From positions 1-64,000 of the forward strand of contig JAFRRW010000011.1 in assembly GCA_017427885.1 (NCBI GenBank): a stretch of DNA of 64,000 nucleotides, read 5' to 3'. The notes under the pieces are model-generated. The model saw nothing but the letters and a program-made list of their open reading frames with translations. It had not been told where the DNA came from and made no database searches. A program made the position numbers and the translations under genes. Positions within the stretch are counted from its first letter, which is position 1. Each line of letters begins with the position of its first letter. Below, piece by piece: positions 46,069 to 53,928 of this stretch. This stretch comes from Bacteroidales bacterium (GTDB lineage: Bacteria; Bacteroidota; Bacteroidia; Bacteroidales; UBA932).

Positions 46069-47127
46069 TTAAAAATCGACATCCTGCAGGACTACCTTCC
46101 AGCCATTGATGATGATCTCGGCGGAAATGTAAGTGCCTGACTCTTCACCTGAACCATAGAGGAAGAATGTCATGTTGAAGTCATCCTCACGATCAAGATA
46201 CTCCTGGTCGTCCATGCTCTGGTACTCCTTGCCTCTGACAAGAAGGAAGAGTTCGATCAGGGAAACGGTGATGATGTTCTTGCCATTGGCATCGGTGATG
46301 TGAAGTTTGTAAGGAGTCCTCCAGTCCTTCACCAGACGGCCGAAATTGATCTCGGACATAAGCAGGTTGTAGGTGCCACCATCGTTCTGCGCAGTCGCAC
46401 GGGTGTTGACGATGATCTCGGAAGCGCCTACCTGTGTGAAATAAGGCTCGTAGGTGAGCAACTCATCAGCCATCAGGCTGTTGTTGTAGTTCATCTTGCC
46501 GTTCTCAGCAGTGACGAATACTTTGAAATCATCCACGTTCGCTGCATTTGTGAGGTCCTGCAGCACCACTTTCAGGCGGTTGGTGTCCTTGGTCAGAGGA
46601 ACGATCACCGTGTGCACGCCTTCCTCGTCCGGGAAAACGGCATTATCGACCATACCGTGATAGAGCTGGTCGATCTCACCAACCACGGCTTTGCCGTCAG
46701 CAGCCTTGCGCTGCATGGTGTTCTTGAGTTCCTGCTTGGTCGAAGTCCCAGGAGTGAGCGTGGGAACATCGTAACTGTGCAAACCGTCATTCAGTCCGCA
46801 CCAAGCCAGTAATGAATACTTGCCAGGAGCAAGGTCAACGTCCATCATGTAGTCGTTTGCAGCCATCTCATCCACCGTGCTCTCGTAACTCTTGACGAAC
46901 TTGCCGTTGCTGTCGAAAACATAGAGTGAAACAGACTTCACTTCGGTAGAGAAGGCGTCGACGAACTTCATGTTCATGTCGTAGCGGAAGCCCACCTTGA
47001 ATTTAGGGGTACAATCTCCTTCGTAGTCGTAGATTTCAGTGTCACAGGAAGTAAGAGCGAATGCAAATACTGCCAGCATACCCAGTGAGCTCAACGCCAA
47101 TTTACGGATATCAGCCAATAATTTCAT
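46069..47127 (-). CDS. FimB/Mfa2-family fimbrial subunit
   Basis: A 352-residue lipoprotein (lipobox LTSC, Cys28) with the Mfa2/FimB pattern: FKVGFRYDMNMKFVDAFSTEVKSV, SLYVFDSNGKFVKSY, GKYSLLAWCGLN and VIVPLTKDTNRLKVVLQDL. This family caps or anchors the fimbrial base. Unusually, its last residues (TYISAEIIINGWKVVLQDVDF) closely match the end of the major fimbrillin upstream, as if it also carries a donor strand. Confidence 0.8.
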   Translation of the reverse strand: MKLLADIRKLALSSLGMLAVFAFALTSCDTEIYDYEGDCTPKFKVGFRYDMNMKFVDAFSTEVKSVSLYVFDSNGKFVKSYESTVDEMAANDYMMDVDLAPGKYSLLAWCGLNDGLHSYDVPTLTPGTSTKQELKNTMQRKAADGKAVVGEIDQLYHGMVDNAVFPDEEGVHTVIVPLTKDTNRLKVVLQDLTNAANVDDFKVFVTAENGKMNYNNSLMADELLTYEPYFTQVGASEIIVNTRATAQNDGGTYNLLMSEINFGRLVKDWRTPYKLHITDANGKNIITVSLIELFLLVRGKEYQSMDDQEYLDREDDFNMTFFLYGSGEESGTYISAEIIINGWKVVLQDVDF

Positions 47128-47352
47128 ACTGTTATATTATATTATTTTTTCTCAATTTCTATATGTAGTGGCCGCCAACGGACGGCTCTGTATTTCAATT
47201 TTGGTGGGATGCCCAGGCTGTCAATGAGCCCTGGCTTCCAGGTTTCATGCTTCTCTTTGCACCAGCATGAAGTGCTTTTTGTTTTATATATATAAATAAG
47301 TGGTGAAGCCCGAAGCCTCTCCGGGCTTCGCCACTTAAAAAAGGTTTATGAA
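47128..47352. other. Intergenic region with hairpins between major fimbrillin and Mfa2-like gene
   Basis: 225 bp without a gene. It holds the attenuator-like hairpin at 47298-47336 and an 8-bp inverted repeat TTCATGCT/AGCATGAA near 47247-47274. The segment from 47155 to 47290 is otherwise unexplained; I see no clear promoter. Confidence 0.5.
47298..47336 (-). terminator. Terminator/attenuator after the major fimbrillin gene
   Basis: A 15-bp stem (47298-47312 with 47322-47336, one G-T pair), followed on the minus strand by ATTTATATATA. It would let the major subunit be made in excess over downstream accessory genes. Confidence 0.65.
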
Positions 47353-48885
47353 TTACTTGCCAAGGTCAACGTCCTGCTTGACGATCTTCCAGGCAAGGAT
47401 ATCGATCTCTGCGGAGATGTAAGTCTCGGTCTCTTCAGGGACAATAGGAATGATTTCGTCAACATCCTTGAACGGAACGGGAGTTCCAAGACCGTTGATG
47501 GAGTTCACGGTGAGTTTGTAGACGTGGTTGCGGACTACACCGGTCCTGTCAGCATCGTGCTGGATAGGGACGAAGTAGTAGGTCTGACCATCCTCCCAGC
47601 GCTGAACGACATAGCCGCCAAGATCAAGATCATCAACCTTTGTGTAAGTATCACCACTCTTTACATAGTAGTCAGTGGTCGCATCGATCTTAGCATATGC
47701 CTCATAGGACTCGAGCTCAACACCTGTCGGCAGATTCTCGCTCGTGTAAGTAATCGTAAAGTCGTCAGTGTCAACAGTCTCGTATGTCACTGTTTCACCT
47801 TCAGTCTTTGTCCAATAGGTACCGTTCAGAGTGTTGGCAACTGCAATTGCGAAACCGTCTTCAGTATAGAGCGTGCCCTTGAACTTGACCAATTTCACAG
47901 CCTTATCATTAACCTTCAAGGTAGCGGCGACGACAGCCTGGGTGGGAGCGTCGGCATCGGTGTTCTCCTGAACATACTGAGCGCCAGTCTTTGCATCTTT
48001 CAGAGCACCATGGGTCAGAGTTCCAGGTACGGGCTTTGCCCAATAAGAACGGAAGTTGTCAGCATCATTGTCAGCGTCAGCGTTATCGGAGATGTCCTTC
48101 AGCAGCAGGGAAGTGGAAGCGGCATTGTCAAACCACCAGCCATCAATCGTAGCGGAAATGGTAACATCCTCACCATCGATGTTGACAGTGTTGGAAGCGG
48201 CAGTGGATCCATTTGCAAGATTCATGGTCGCACCACCTTCTTTCTCCTGAACGTCAACCTTGGCGACAACCCTTTCCACAGGGATCTTGACAGAGGCGTT
48301 GGCCTCGGCGTCAGCCCTGGAAGAATAGACAGTCTCGATCTCGGCAGCAACGTCATCGACGGCTCCGTCGTATGCGGAACTTGACATGACAAACTTGCCG
48401 GCGCCGGTTGCGGAGAAGTCCTTCACGACAGCCTTGATATCAGCCAAAGAGCTGCTCTTGCTCAGACCAAGATCGGCAAGGGTTGCATTCAGCACGGCGA
48501 CTACGGAAGTCGGTTCCTTCAGGGGGTTCTCCAGGACGACGATGACACCGGATTTACTCTCGATGTTGATGTCTGTTCCTTCCTCCTCTGCAGACCAAGT
48601 GGCGTCACCAAGCTCGAACGGATCAGCTACCTGGGTACCGTTATCGAAGAAGAAGAGGACACCGCTGTCGACCTGATTCTCATCAGCAGAACCAGCTTCG
48701 AAAACAGCATCATCAGCACGGGTCGCTGCATTGCCAGGCATTACGAAGTCGACCTTGACGTAACTCCTGAGACCGGAAACACCGCCATCCTCGCCGGGAT
48801 TGGTGCCTGCAGGGGCTTCGTTCTTTGCGCAGGCAGCGAAAACGAGGGCTGCCAATGCACCAAACAACAAATGTTTTAGTTTCAT
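47353..48885 (-). CDS. Mfa1-family major fimbrillin
   Basis: A 510-residue lipoprotein precursor (lipobox FAAC, Cys19). The sequence follows Mfa1-type fimbrillins: SYVKVDFVMPGNAATRAD, GVLFFFDNGTQVADPF, PTSVVAVLNATL, ERVVAKVDVQEKEGG, and NHVYKLTVNSINGLGTPVP. After export and lipidation, N-terminal cleavage near an Arg in this family frees a groove that accepts the C-terminal strand of the next subunit; the final YISAEIDILAWKIVKQDVDL is the likely donor strand. It is the third gene of the operon. Confidence 0.88.
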   Translation of the reverse strand: MKLKHLLFGALAALVFAACAKNEAPAGTNPGEDGGVSGLRSYVKVDFVMPGNAATRADDAVFEAGSADENQVDSGVLFFFDNGTQVADPFELGDATWSAEEEGTDINIESKSGVIVVLENPLKEPTSVVAVLNATLADLGLSKSSSLADIKAVVKDFSATGAGKFVMSSSAYDGAVDDVAAEIETVYSSRADAEANASVKIPVERVVAKVDVQEKEGGATMNLANGSTAASNTVNIDGEDVTISATIDGWWFDNAASTSLLLKDISDNADADNDADNFRSYWAKPVPGTLTHGALKDAKTGAQYVQENTDADAPTQAVVAATLKVNDKAVKLVKFKGTLYTEDGFAIAVANTLNGTYWTKTEGETVTYETVDTDDFTITYTSENLPTGVELESYEAYAKIDATTDYYVKSGDTYTKVDDLDLGGYVVQRWEDGQTYYFVPIQHDADRTGVVRNHVYKLTVNSINGLGTPVPFKDVDEIIPIVPEETETYISAEIDILAWKIVKQDVDLGK

Positions 48886-48936
48886 AATAGTAATAATTTA
48901 AAAAATAATTTAATTAAGTTGATTATTTATTGTCAA

Positions 48937-50373
48937 TCAATAGTTCAATATGTTTTCAATCTGCGCGACGGCATCGGCGGCCTCGGGAACCTGATTGCTC
49001 AGGGCGCGAAGCTTGGGCAGTGCATCGGAGTAGTTGCCCTTGAGGGCAAGGAGCATTGCGCGCGCATACTGTGCCTGAGGGCTGTTGCCGGCCTTCTTGA
49101 GATGCTTCTCGGCATTGATCAGGTCACCGTGCGTGAGCTCGCTGGAAGCGGCGTTGAGGTTAGCCACCTCGCTGTCAGGATACATCCGTACGGCGGTCTC
49201 GAAGAGCTCGGCGAACTCCTCGCTTCCGCTCTTGCAATCCTGGGCGGCGATGAAGAACTCGTTGAGGGAGAGCTTCTGGGGAGCAGTCTTCGCGATCTCG
49301 CGGATTTCCTTAGGATCGGTGAAGTTGGAGATCACGTAGTTGATGACGTAGTCGGAGTGACGCAGTGAAGGATAGACGTTATGGAGCAGATAGTTGTACT
49401 GCTCAGGATACTTGGCCTTGATCTTGGCTTCCTTCTTGTCGGCGTCGCCACCCTCGTTGATGATGGCGAGGATCTCATCCTTGGCGGTGAGGTTGGAGCC
49501 CTCTACGAATTCCTTGAGTCCTTCCCAGTCCTCGACCTCGTAGGAGGTGGAGATGATGTCGTTGTCAAACTTGTAGAGAGTGTTGATGTAGTTCTTGAGG
49601 GCGGCGGAACGTCCCTTGGCAAGGCGCTCGTTGTTGGCCCAACCGCCTTCAGGAGATGCGAATCCCTTGATGGAGATGGCTTCGACCTTGATGTCGGAGT
49701 CGTTCTTGACGGAATCGATGGTGGCAATGATCTTGCCAAGCTCGGTGGGGTTCGTCATATAGTCAGGCTTGATGACGGTCTTGTTGACCTCGAAGTTGAT
49801 GAAGGCGCGGCCTTCGAGGCTGCGTGCCTTGACAGCTTCCGCCTGAGGAGTGATATAGGCGGCCTTGGGCCTGATGACGGGAGCCTCCGGCATCAGCGGG
49901 CGGTCGGCAAGGAGCCTGTCGCCGGAGCCCTTGTCGCAATTGGCGCAACCCTTTTCCTGGACCTTAAGTTTCAGGGCGGCATCGCTCATCCAGCTCTGGA
50001 AAGGAACGATGGAGGAATAAGGGATCACGTCGGGAGCGTCCTTGGTACGGATGGCCTTGTCCTCGCTGAGGCTTTCGGGCTTGTCCTGGATGTTCCTTAT
50101 ATAATATATATAGCGCTTGCGTCCGTACAGACCGACGGAAGGAAGCGTCTCGGTGTTGACACCATCGGACACCTCAGGGGTGATGATGACCATACGGTTG
50201 CCGGAGATGTCAAGGCCGGTAGTGTTCAGATCCATCTGGACGACCAGATCGTCGCCGTTCTTGGAGAACTTCACGTTTTCAGCGCTCACGGTGCCAGAAT
50301 CGACGGTCTGGGCGAGAGCGAGCGGGGCTGCAAACAGGAGAGCCGCCGCAAATATGATAAGGGTCTTCTTCAT
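48937..50373 (-). CDS. DUF3868/OmpA-like fimbrial locus protein
   Basis: A 478-residue exported protein: signal peptide MKKTLIIFAAALLFAAPLAL, a DUF3868-type beta region (residues ~25-150), an OmpA-like peptidoglycan-binding segment (FINFEVNKTVIKPDYMTN, ISIKGFASPEGGWANNERLAKGR), and C-terminal TPR-like helices. A TTG (50385) and an ATG (50382) lie just upstream in frame; 50373 gives the cleanest signal peptide. In Bacteroidetes this family sits beside Mfa-type fimbrial genes, probably as part of the outer-membrane support. Confidence 0.82.
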   Translation of the reverse strand: MKKTLIIFAAALLFAAPLALAQTVDSGTVSAENVKFSKNGDDLVVQMDLNTTGLDISGNRMVIITPEVSDGVNTETLPSVGLYGRKRYIYYIRNIQDKPESLSEDKAIRTKDAPDVIPYSSIVPFQSWMSDAALKLKVQEKGCANCDKGSGDRLLADRPLMPEAPVIRPKAAYITPQAEAVKARSLEGRAFINFEVNKTVIKPDYMTNPTELGKIIATIDSVKNDSDIKVEAISIKGFASPEGGWANNERLAKGRSAALKNYINTLYKFDNDIISTSYEVEDWEGLKEFVEGSNLTAKDEILAIINEGGDADKKEAKIKAKYPEQYNYLLHNVYPSLRHSDYVINYVISNFTDPKEIREIAKTAPQKLSLNEFFIAAQDCKSGSEEFAELFETAVRMYPDSEVANLNAASSELTHGDLINAEKHLKKAGNSPQAQYARAMLLALKGNYSDALPKLRALSNQVPEAADAVAQIENILNY

Positions 50374-50385
50374 AGCTGTCATCAA

Positions 50386-51000
50386 TTAGAAAAGGTAAAC
50401 AAGGTTGATTGCAAGCTTGGTCGGACCGAAGTAGTTGCGCTCAAGGGGATCTTTGTTGAGCTTCCTTCCGCAACCAGCACAGTTGTAAACGTCATACCAG
50501 CAGTGGATGAAGCCTATTCCCGCCTCGAGTTCGAGGTTCCAGTGCTTCGCAAGGGCGAAATCATAGCCATAACCGATGCCGGCTCCAGCGCCCCATCCCT
50601 GGTAGCGGTGGTCCTTCAGCTTCCTCCAGTCATTGTTGAGGAAGGAGAAGGGAGTGTCGGCATTGCCGAGGTTGAACTGACCGCCGATGCCGTGAAGTCC
50701 GATGAAGTGACCGAGGAAACGGTCGCAGAACCAATAACGGACCTCGGGCTGTACGAACCAGTGTTTCCAGGAGGCCTCGTCGGACTTGGTGATAAACTTC
50801 AGGTAATCGCCGGTACGCCAACCCATGTAGTCTCCGTTGATGTCGAAGGTCCACTTCGGCGCAAGGCCCACTTCGGCTCCGAGGTTGACGGCAGCCGCAG
50901 CGTCGGCATACAAGTTTGTCTTAAGGGCAAAGTTCTGCGCTCCGGCGCAAAGCGGCAGAAGCAGCAGGACTAATCCGATTAGTTTTTTTCTGATGTTCAT
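50386..51000 (-). CDS. DUF3575 outer-membrane-like protein
   Basis: A 204-residue protein with a signal peptide (ending AGAQN) and a beta-barrel-like pattern (FALKTNLYADAAAAVNLGAEVGLAPKW, FVQPEVRYWFCDRFLGHFIG, NLELEAGIGFIH, AINLVYLF ending in Phe). DUF3575 genes typically open Mfa/FimA fimbrial operons next to DUF3868. Function unknown. It is the first gene of this operon. Confidence 0.82.
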   Translation of the reverse strand: MNIRKKLIGLVLLLLPLCAGAQNFALKTNLYADAAAAVNLGAEVGLAPKWTFDINGDYMGWRTGDYLKFITKSDEASWKHWFVQPEVRYWFCDRFLGHFIGLHGIGGQFNLGNADTPFSFLNNDWRKLKDHRYQGWGAGAGIGYGYDFALAKHWNLELEAGIGFIHCWYDVYNCAGCGRKLNKDPLERNYFGPTKLAINLVYLF

Positions 51001-51052
51001 ATCTTATGAATTAATTATAATCCGTTCTTTCAAAGTCACACCATACAACGCA

Positions 51053-51084
51053 CAAAGATAACACAAAATTCTTTACCATTTAAA
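51053..51084 (-). promoter_or_regulatory. Promoter of the fimbrial operon
   Basis: On the minus strand TTTA (51084-51081), 20 nt, TATCTTTG (51060-51053), leaving a leader of roughly 45 nt before the DUF3575 gene. Confidence 0.6.
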
Positions 51085-51181
51085 AAAACTTTTACTTTTT
51101 ATTCACCCTTTTTTCGGATTCACAAATGCCAAAACGGTCCTCCGGAACGGGGTCTCCAAAGCACGCATTACCCTAACTAAA

Positions 51182-51218
51182 CCCCCTATTTCAATTTTTG
51201 GACAAATAGGGGGGGGGG
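51182..51218. repeat. Inverted repeat ending in a 10-G homopolymer
   Basis: CCCCCTATTT (51182-51191) and AAATAGGGGG (51204-51213) are perfect complements with a 12-nt spacer. The right arm runs into a tract of ten Gs (51209-51218). It lies between the divergent fimbrial and regulator promoters, about 20 nt upstream of the regulator's expected -33 region. Confidence 0.75.
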
Positions 51219-51260
51219 TATTTTATGAATCCAAAATTATTTTTTCTACGAATTATTCAA

Positions 51261-51268
51261 TATATTTG
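51261..51268 (+). promoter_or_regulatory. -7 box of the membrane AraC-type regulator
   Basis: TATATTTG, 19 nt before the start codon at 51288; the -33 region is T-rich (TTTTTC near 51241). Confidence 0.55.
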
Positions 51269-51287
51269 TCCCAAGGATTTCTGAGAT

Positions 51288-52643
51288 ATGCTGACATCGG
51301 TAATAATCTTCCTCCCCCTGGCGACCTGCCTTTTCTGGCTTCACCTTCACGTGGTGATGGCCCACAGGGCCGGCACTTTCGCGGCGTTTATCTGTTTCTT
51401 GTCCGCCGTCGCGTTGTTCCTGTTCACGGACTGCTGCTATTACGACATGTCCTCCTCCTTCAGGCTCCTGACGACGACAAACAACCTGGCGCAGATCTTC
51501 GCCCCAAGCATCATTCCCCTCCTGCTCATCTACATCCTCAGGATGCGGAACGGTCAGGACGTGCGCCTGAGACAGATGATCTGGGTTTTCATTCCCATCG
51601 TGCTTTTCACAATCGCCGAGCTGACGACCAACCTAGAAGGAAAGGACAACCTTGAGGAGTTCATCCGCAGCCTCTACATCCAGGGCCCGTCCACACTGAC
51701 GGCCGACACCGATCCCGCGCTGATTCGCTACCACTTCTTCACCGTCGTGGTCTTCCGCTCCGTGATATTCTTTGAAATCTTCTTCCTCCTGATGGCCTAC
51801 TCAAGGATTGCCAGGGAAGACGGTTACAGGCTGCGGCATCTGTGGAATTTCCTGTTCCGAGATGGCAGCATCGATATGGTGGGCCTGCAGTTCGCGAACC
51901 TTTTCCCCCTCCTCATAATCTGCATCCTCAAGCTTTGCCTCTTCAGGGACTACCTGCAGGACCATCAGTGGATTTCTATGACGATGTCCGTACTGATGGC
52001 CGTCTTCCTCTGCCCGTTCTGCTTCACCGCCCTATTCGGGTCTAAAAGGAGGATCACCACACGCCAGATGAGGACTGCCCTGAGGTATAACTACAACCCG
52101 AAGGACAAGGACAGGATCCTGGAAGGGATGCTCACCGAGATGCTGGGCGAGGCCAGTGACCGCACCCTTTTGAAACTACACGACAATTACGGACTGAGGG
52201 TGGAATCCCTGATGAGGTCCTCCGCTGAAAAAGCTGTTGATATACATGAGCTTCCGCATACTGAACTATTCCTCACGGACGACAATCGCACCGACGACGC
52301 AGACAGCCTGACGGGACGTTTCGAGCGCCTGATGCTGGATGAGAAACTCTTCCTCCAGCAGGGCCTCACCCTGGAAGAGGTGTCGGAACAGCTACACTCG
52401 AACAAGACATATGTCTCGAAGATGGTGAACGGCAACTACGGTATCGGCTTCCCCGAACTGGTAAACAGGCTCAGGATAGACTACGCCAAAGACTATCTGG
52501 AAGGCCATCCCGACGCCAGGCAGGAAGACATCGCCAAGGCCTGCGGCTTCCCCAGCGCATCTTCCTTCAACAACACCTTCAAGAAGATCACCGGAATGCC
52601 GCCGCGCATCTGGCTCGCCACCCATGAGCATCGCGACGCTTAA
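51288..52643 (+). CDS. Membrane-embedded AraC-family regulator
   Basis: A 451-residue protein. The first ~250 residues contain seven hydrophobic segments (for example SVIIFLPLATCLFWLHL, APSIIPLLLIYIL, FFEIFFLLMAY, LLIICILKLCLF). A linker leads to a C-terminal AraC-type double helix-turn-helix (TLEEVSEQLHSNKTYVSKMV and ARQEDIAKACGFPSASSFNN, then FKKITGMPPRIW). It is a one-component regulator tied to the membrane, divergent from the fimbrial operon, which it probably controls; the signal is unknown. Confidence 0.82.
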   Translation: MLTSVIIFLPLATCLFWLHLHVVMAHRAGTFAAFICFLSAVALFLFTDCCYYDMSSSFRLLTTTNNLAQIFAPSIIPLLLIYILRMRNGQDVRLRQMIWVFIPIVLFTIAELTTNLEGKDNLEEFIRSLYIQGPSTLTADTDPALIRYHFFTVVVFRSVIFFEIFFLLMAYSRIAREDGYRLRHLWNFLFRDGSIDMVGLQFANLFPLLIICILKLCLFRDYLQDHQWISMTMSVLMAVFLCPFCFTALFGSKRRITTRQMRTALRYNYNPKDKDRILEGMLTEMLGEASDRTLLKLHDNYGLRVESLMRSSAEKAVDIHELPHTELFLTDDNRTDDADSLTGRFERLMLDEKLFLQQGLTLEEVSEQLHSNKTYVSKMVNGNYGIGFPELVNRLRIDYAKDYLEGHPDARQEDIAKACGFPSASSFNNTFKKITGMPPRIWLATHEHRDA

Positions 52644-52687
52644 ATCGACGACCGGCGCGGGAAGTTTGCGGGAAAAATGCGGGTGAA

Positions 52688-52802
52688 GTGCGGGAGATGT
52701 GTGGGTGAAGTGCGGGAGATGTCCCAAAAATCGTCAGACTACCCTCAAAAACGGCACTTTTTGCGGGAGATGTCCCAAAAACAGGGACATCTCCCGCATT
52801 TT
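52688..52802. repeat. GCGGGAGATGT repeat cluster with terminator hairpin
   Basis: GTGCGGGAGATGT occurs at 52688-52700 and 52710-52722 as part of a 22-bp tandem unit. TGCGGGAGATGTCCC recurs at 52762-52776 and inverted at 52784-52798. The last two form a 15-bp stem with a 7-nt loop followed by TTTT, so it can terminate the regulator gene. The extra copies are not needed for that. Confidence 0.75.
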
Positions 52803-52820
52803 ACCGCTTGCAGTACACCT

Positions 52821-52933
52821 ATCTACAGTAACTGCGGCGCGGGGTGAAAAAGCGATGCCCGGCCAGAGCCGGGCATCTATAGAAATCAAGGTATTAACCT
52901 CGGACAGATACTTCCATCTACAGTAACTGCGGC
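52821..52933. repeat. 18-bp direct repeat including the rhaT 3' end
   Basis: ATCTACAGTAACTGCGGC occurs at 52821-52838 and 52916-52933. The second copy contains the last codons and stop of rhaT, so the first is a duplicated gene end beyond the terminator. Confidence 0.8.
52846..52877 (-). terminator. Terminator of the rhamnose operon
   Basis: A perfect 10-bp stem GATGCCCGGC/GCCGGGCATC (52854-52863, 52868-52877) followed on the minus strand by GCTTTTTCAC. Confidence 0.85.
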
Positions 52934-53925
52934 AGGAAGGTGCTGACAATCAGGACTATGATGCCGCACACGAGGACGGCGATAGTATTCTTGGAGCAGC
53001 CCTTCCACTCCTTCAGGATGATGCCCCAGACGTTGCTGAACACGACGTTGAGCGACTGGAGGATGCACCAGGAGAAGGCGAGCAGGACCGGAGCGGCGGC
53101 GAGGAAGCCCTTTCCGACCGCCAGGCCGAAGAACTGGCTGTACCAGAGGAGTCCGGCCAGGGCGCAGAACATCAGGTTGTTACCCCACACGCTTCCCTTT
53201 GAGTAATCTCCCCAGGAGTGGTTCCTGGAATTCTGGAAGAAGCAGTAGCAAAGGTTCGTCAGGGCGCCGCCGAGAGTCACCAGGAAGGTGGCGGGAAGGC
53301 TCTTGAAAATGTCGGGGGTGGCGGACCAGGTGAGTTCCTTGCCGAAACCAAGGCCAATGGCGAAACAGGCGCTCATAAAGCCGGCCAGCAGGGCCACGGC
53401 GATTCCCTTTCCGAAATTGAAGTCCTTGACGGAAGCTTTCTTGGCCTCATCGTCGACCTCCTTGGTCTTCATCGCCCCGGCGGCTCCGAGGATGCCGATT
53501 CCGACGAGGGTGACGATGACTCCGACTATTACAGGCCAGGTCAGGCTCTCGGGATGGCCCGTGAAGAGCGGCTCCAAAAGGGTTCCAAGTCCGGCGCAGG
53601 TGCCCAGGGCTATGCTCTGCCCGAGTGCGACGCCCAGATAGCGCATCGAAAGGCCGAAAGTGAGGCCCCCGACGCCCCAGAGGGCCCCGAAAAGCATCGT
53701 GAGCAGGCTGGCCTTGGGATTCGCCGCGAACATTCCGACGAGGGATTCACCCGCAGGAGTGGCGATAATGGCGCCGATGAGGGGGAAAACCAGCCAGGCG
53801 AAAACACCCTGGACGGCCCAGTAGGATTCCCAGTTCCAGGATTTCACCTTGTTGATGGGGACGTACGAACTCGACTGGCAGAACGCCCCCACCGCTATGA
53901 TAAGCAGACCTAAAAGAATACCCAT
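52918..53925 (-). CDS. rhaT: L-rhamnose/proton symporter
   Basis: A 335-residue membrane protein with about ten helices and the RhaT pattern: SSSYVPINKVKSWNWESYW, GALWGVGGLTFGLSMRYLG, ALGTCAGLGTLLEPL. It imports L-rhamnose across the inner membrane. It is the last gene of the rha operon, 3 bp after rhaA, followed by a terminator. Confidence 0.93.
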   Translation of the reverse strand: MGILLGLLIIAVGAFCQSSSYVPINKVKSWNWESYWAVQGVFAWLVFPLIGAIIATPAGESLVGMFAANPKASLLTMLFGALWGVGGLTFGLSMRYLGVALGQSIALGTCAGLGTLLEPLFTGHPESLTWPVIVGVIVTLVGIGILGAAGAMKTKEVDDEAKKASVKDFNFGKGIAVALLAGFMSACFAIGLGFGKELTWSATPDIFKSLPATFLVTLGGALTNLCYCFFQNSRNHSWGDYSKGSVWGNNLMFCALAGLLWYSQFFGLAVGKGFLAAAPVLLAFSWCILQSLNVVFSNVWGIILKEWKGCSKNTIAVLVCGIIVLIVSTFLPQLL

Positions 53926-53928
53926 ATC

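Noticed and set aside
51209-51218. Ten-G tract as a sequencing or assembly error
   Set aside because: It cannot be excluded from one sequence, but the matching CCCCC arm of the adjacent hairpin supports at least a real G5 or longer run, so it is kept as a finding.
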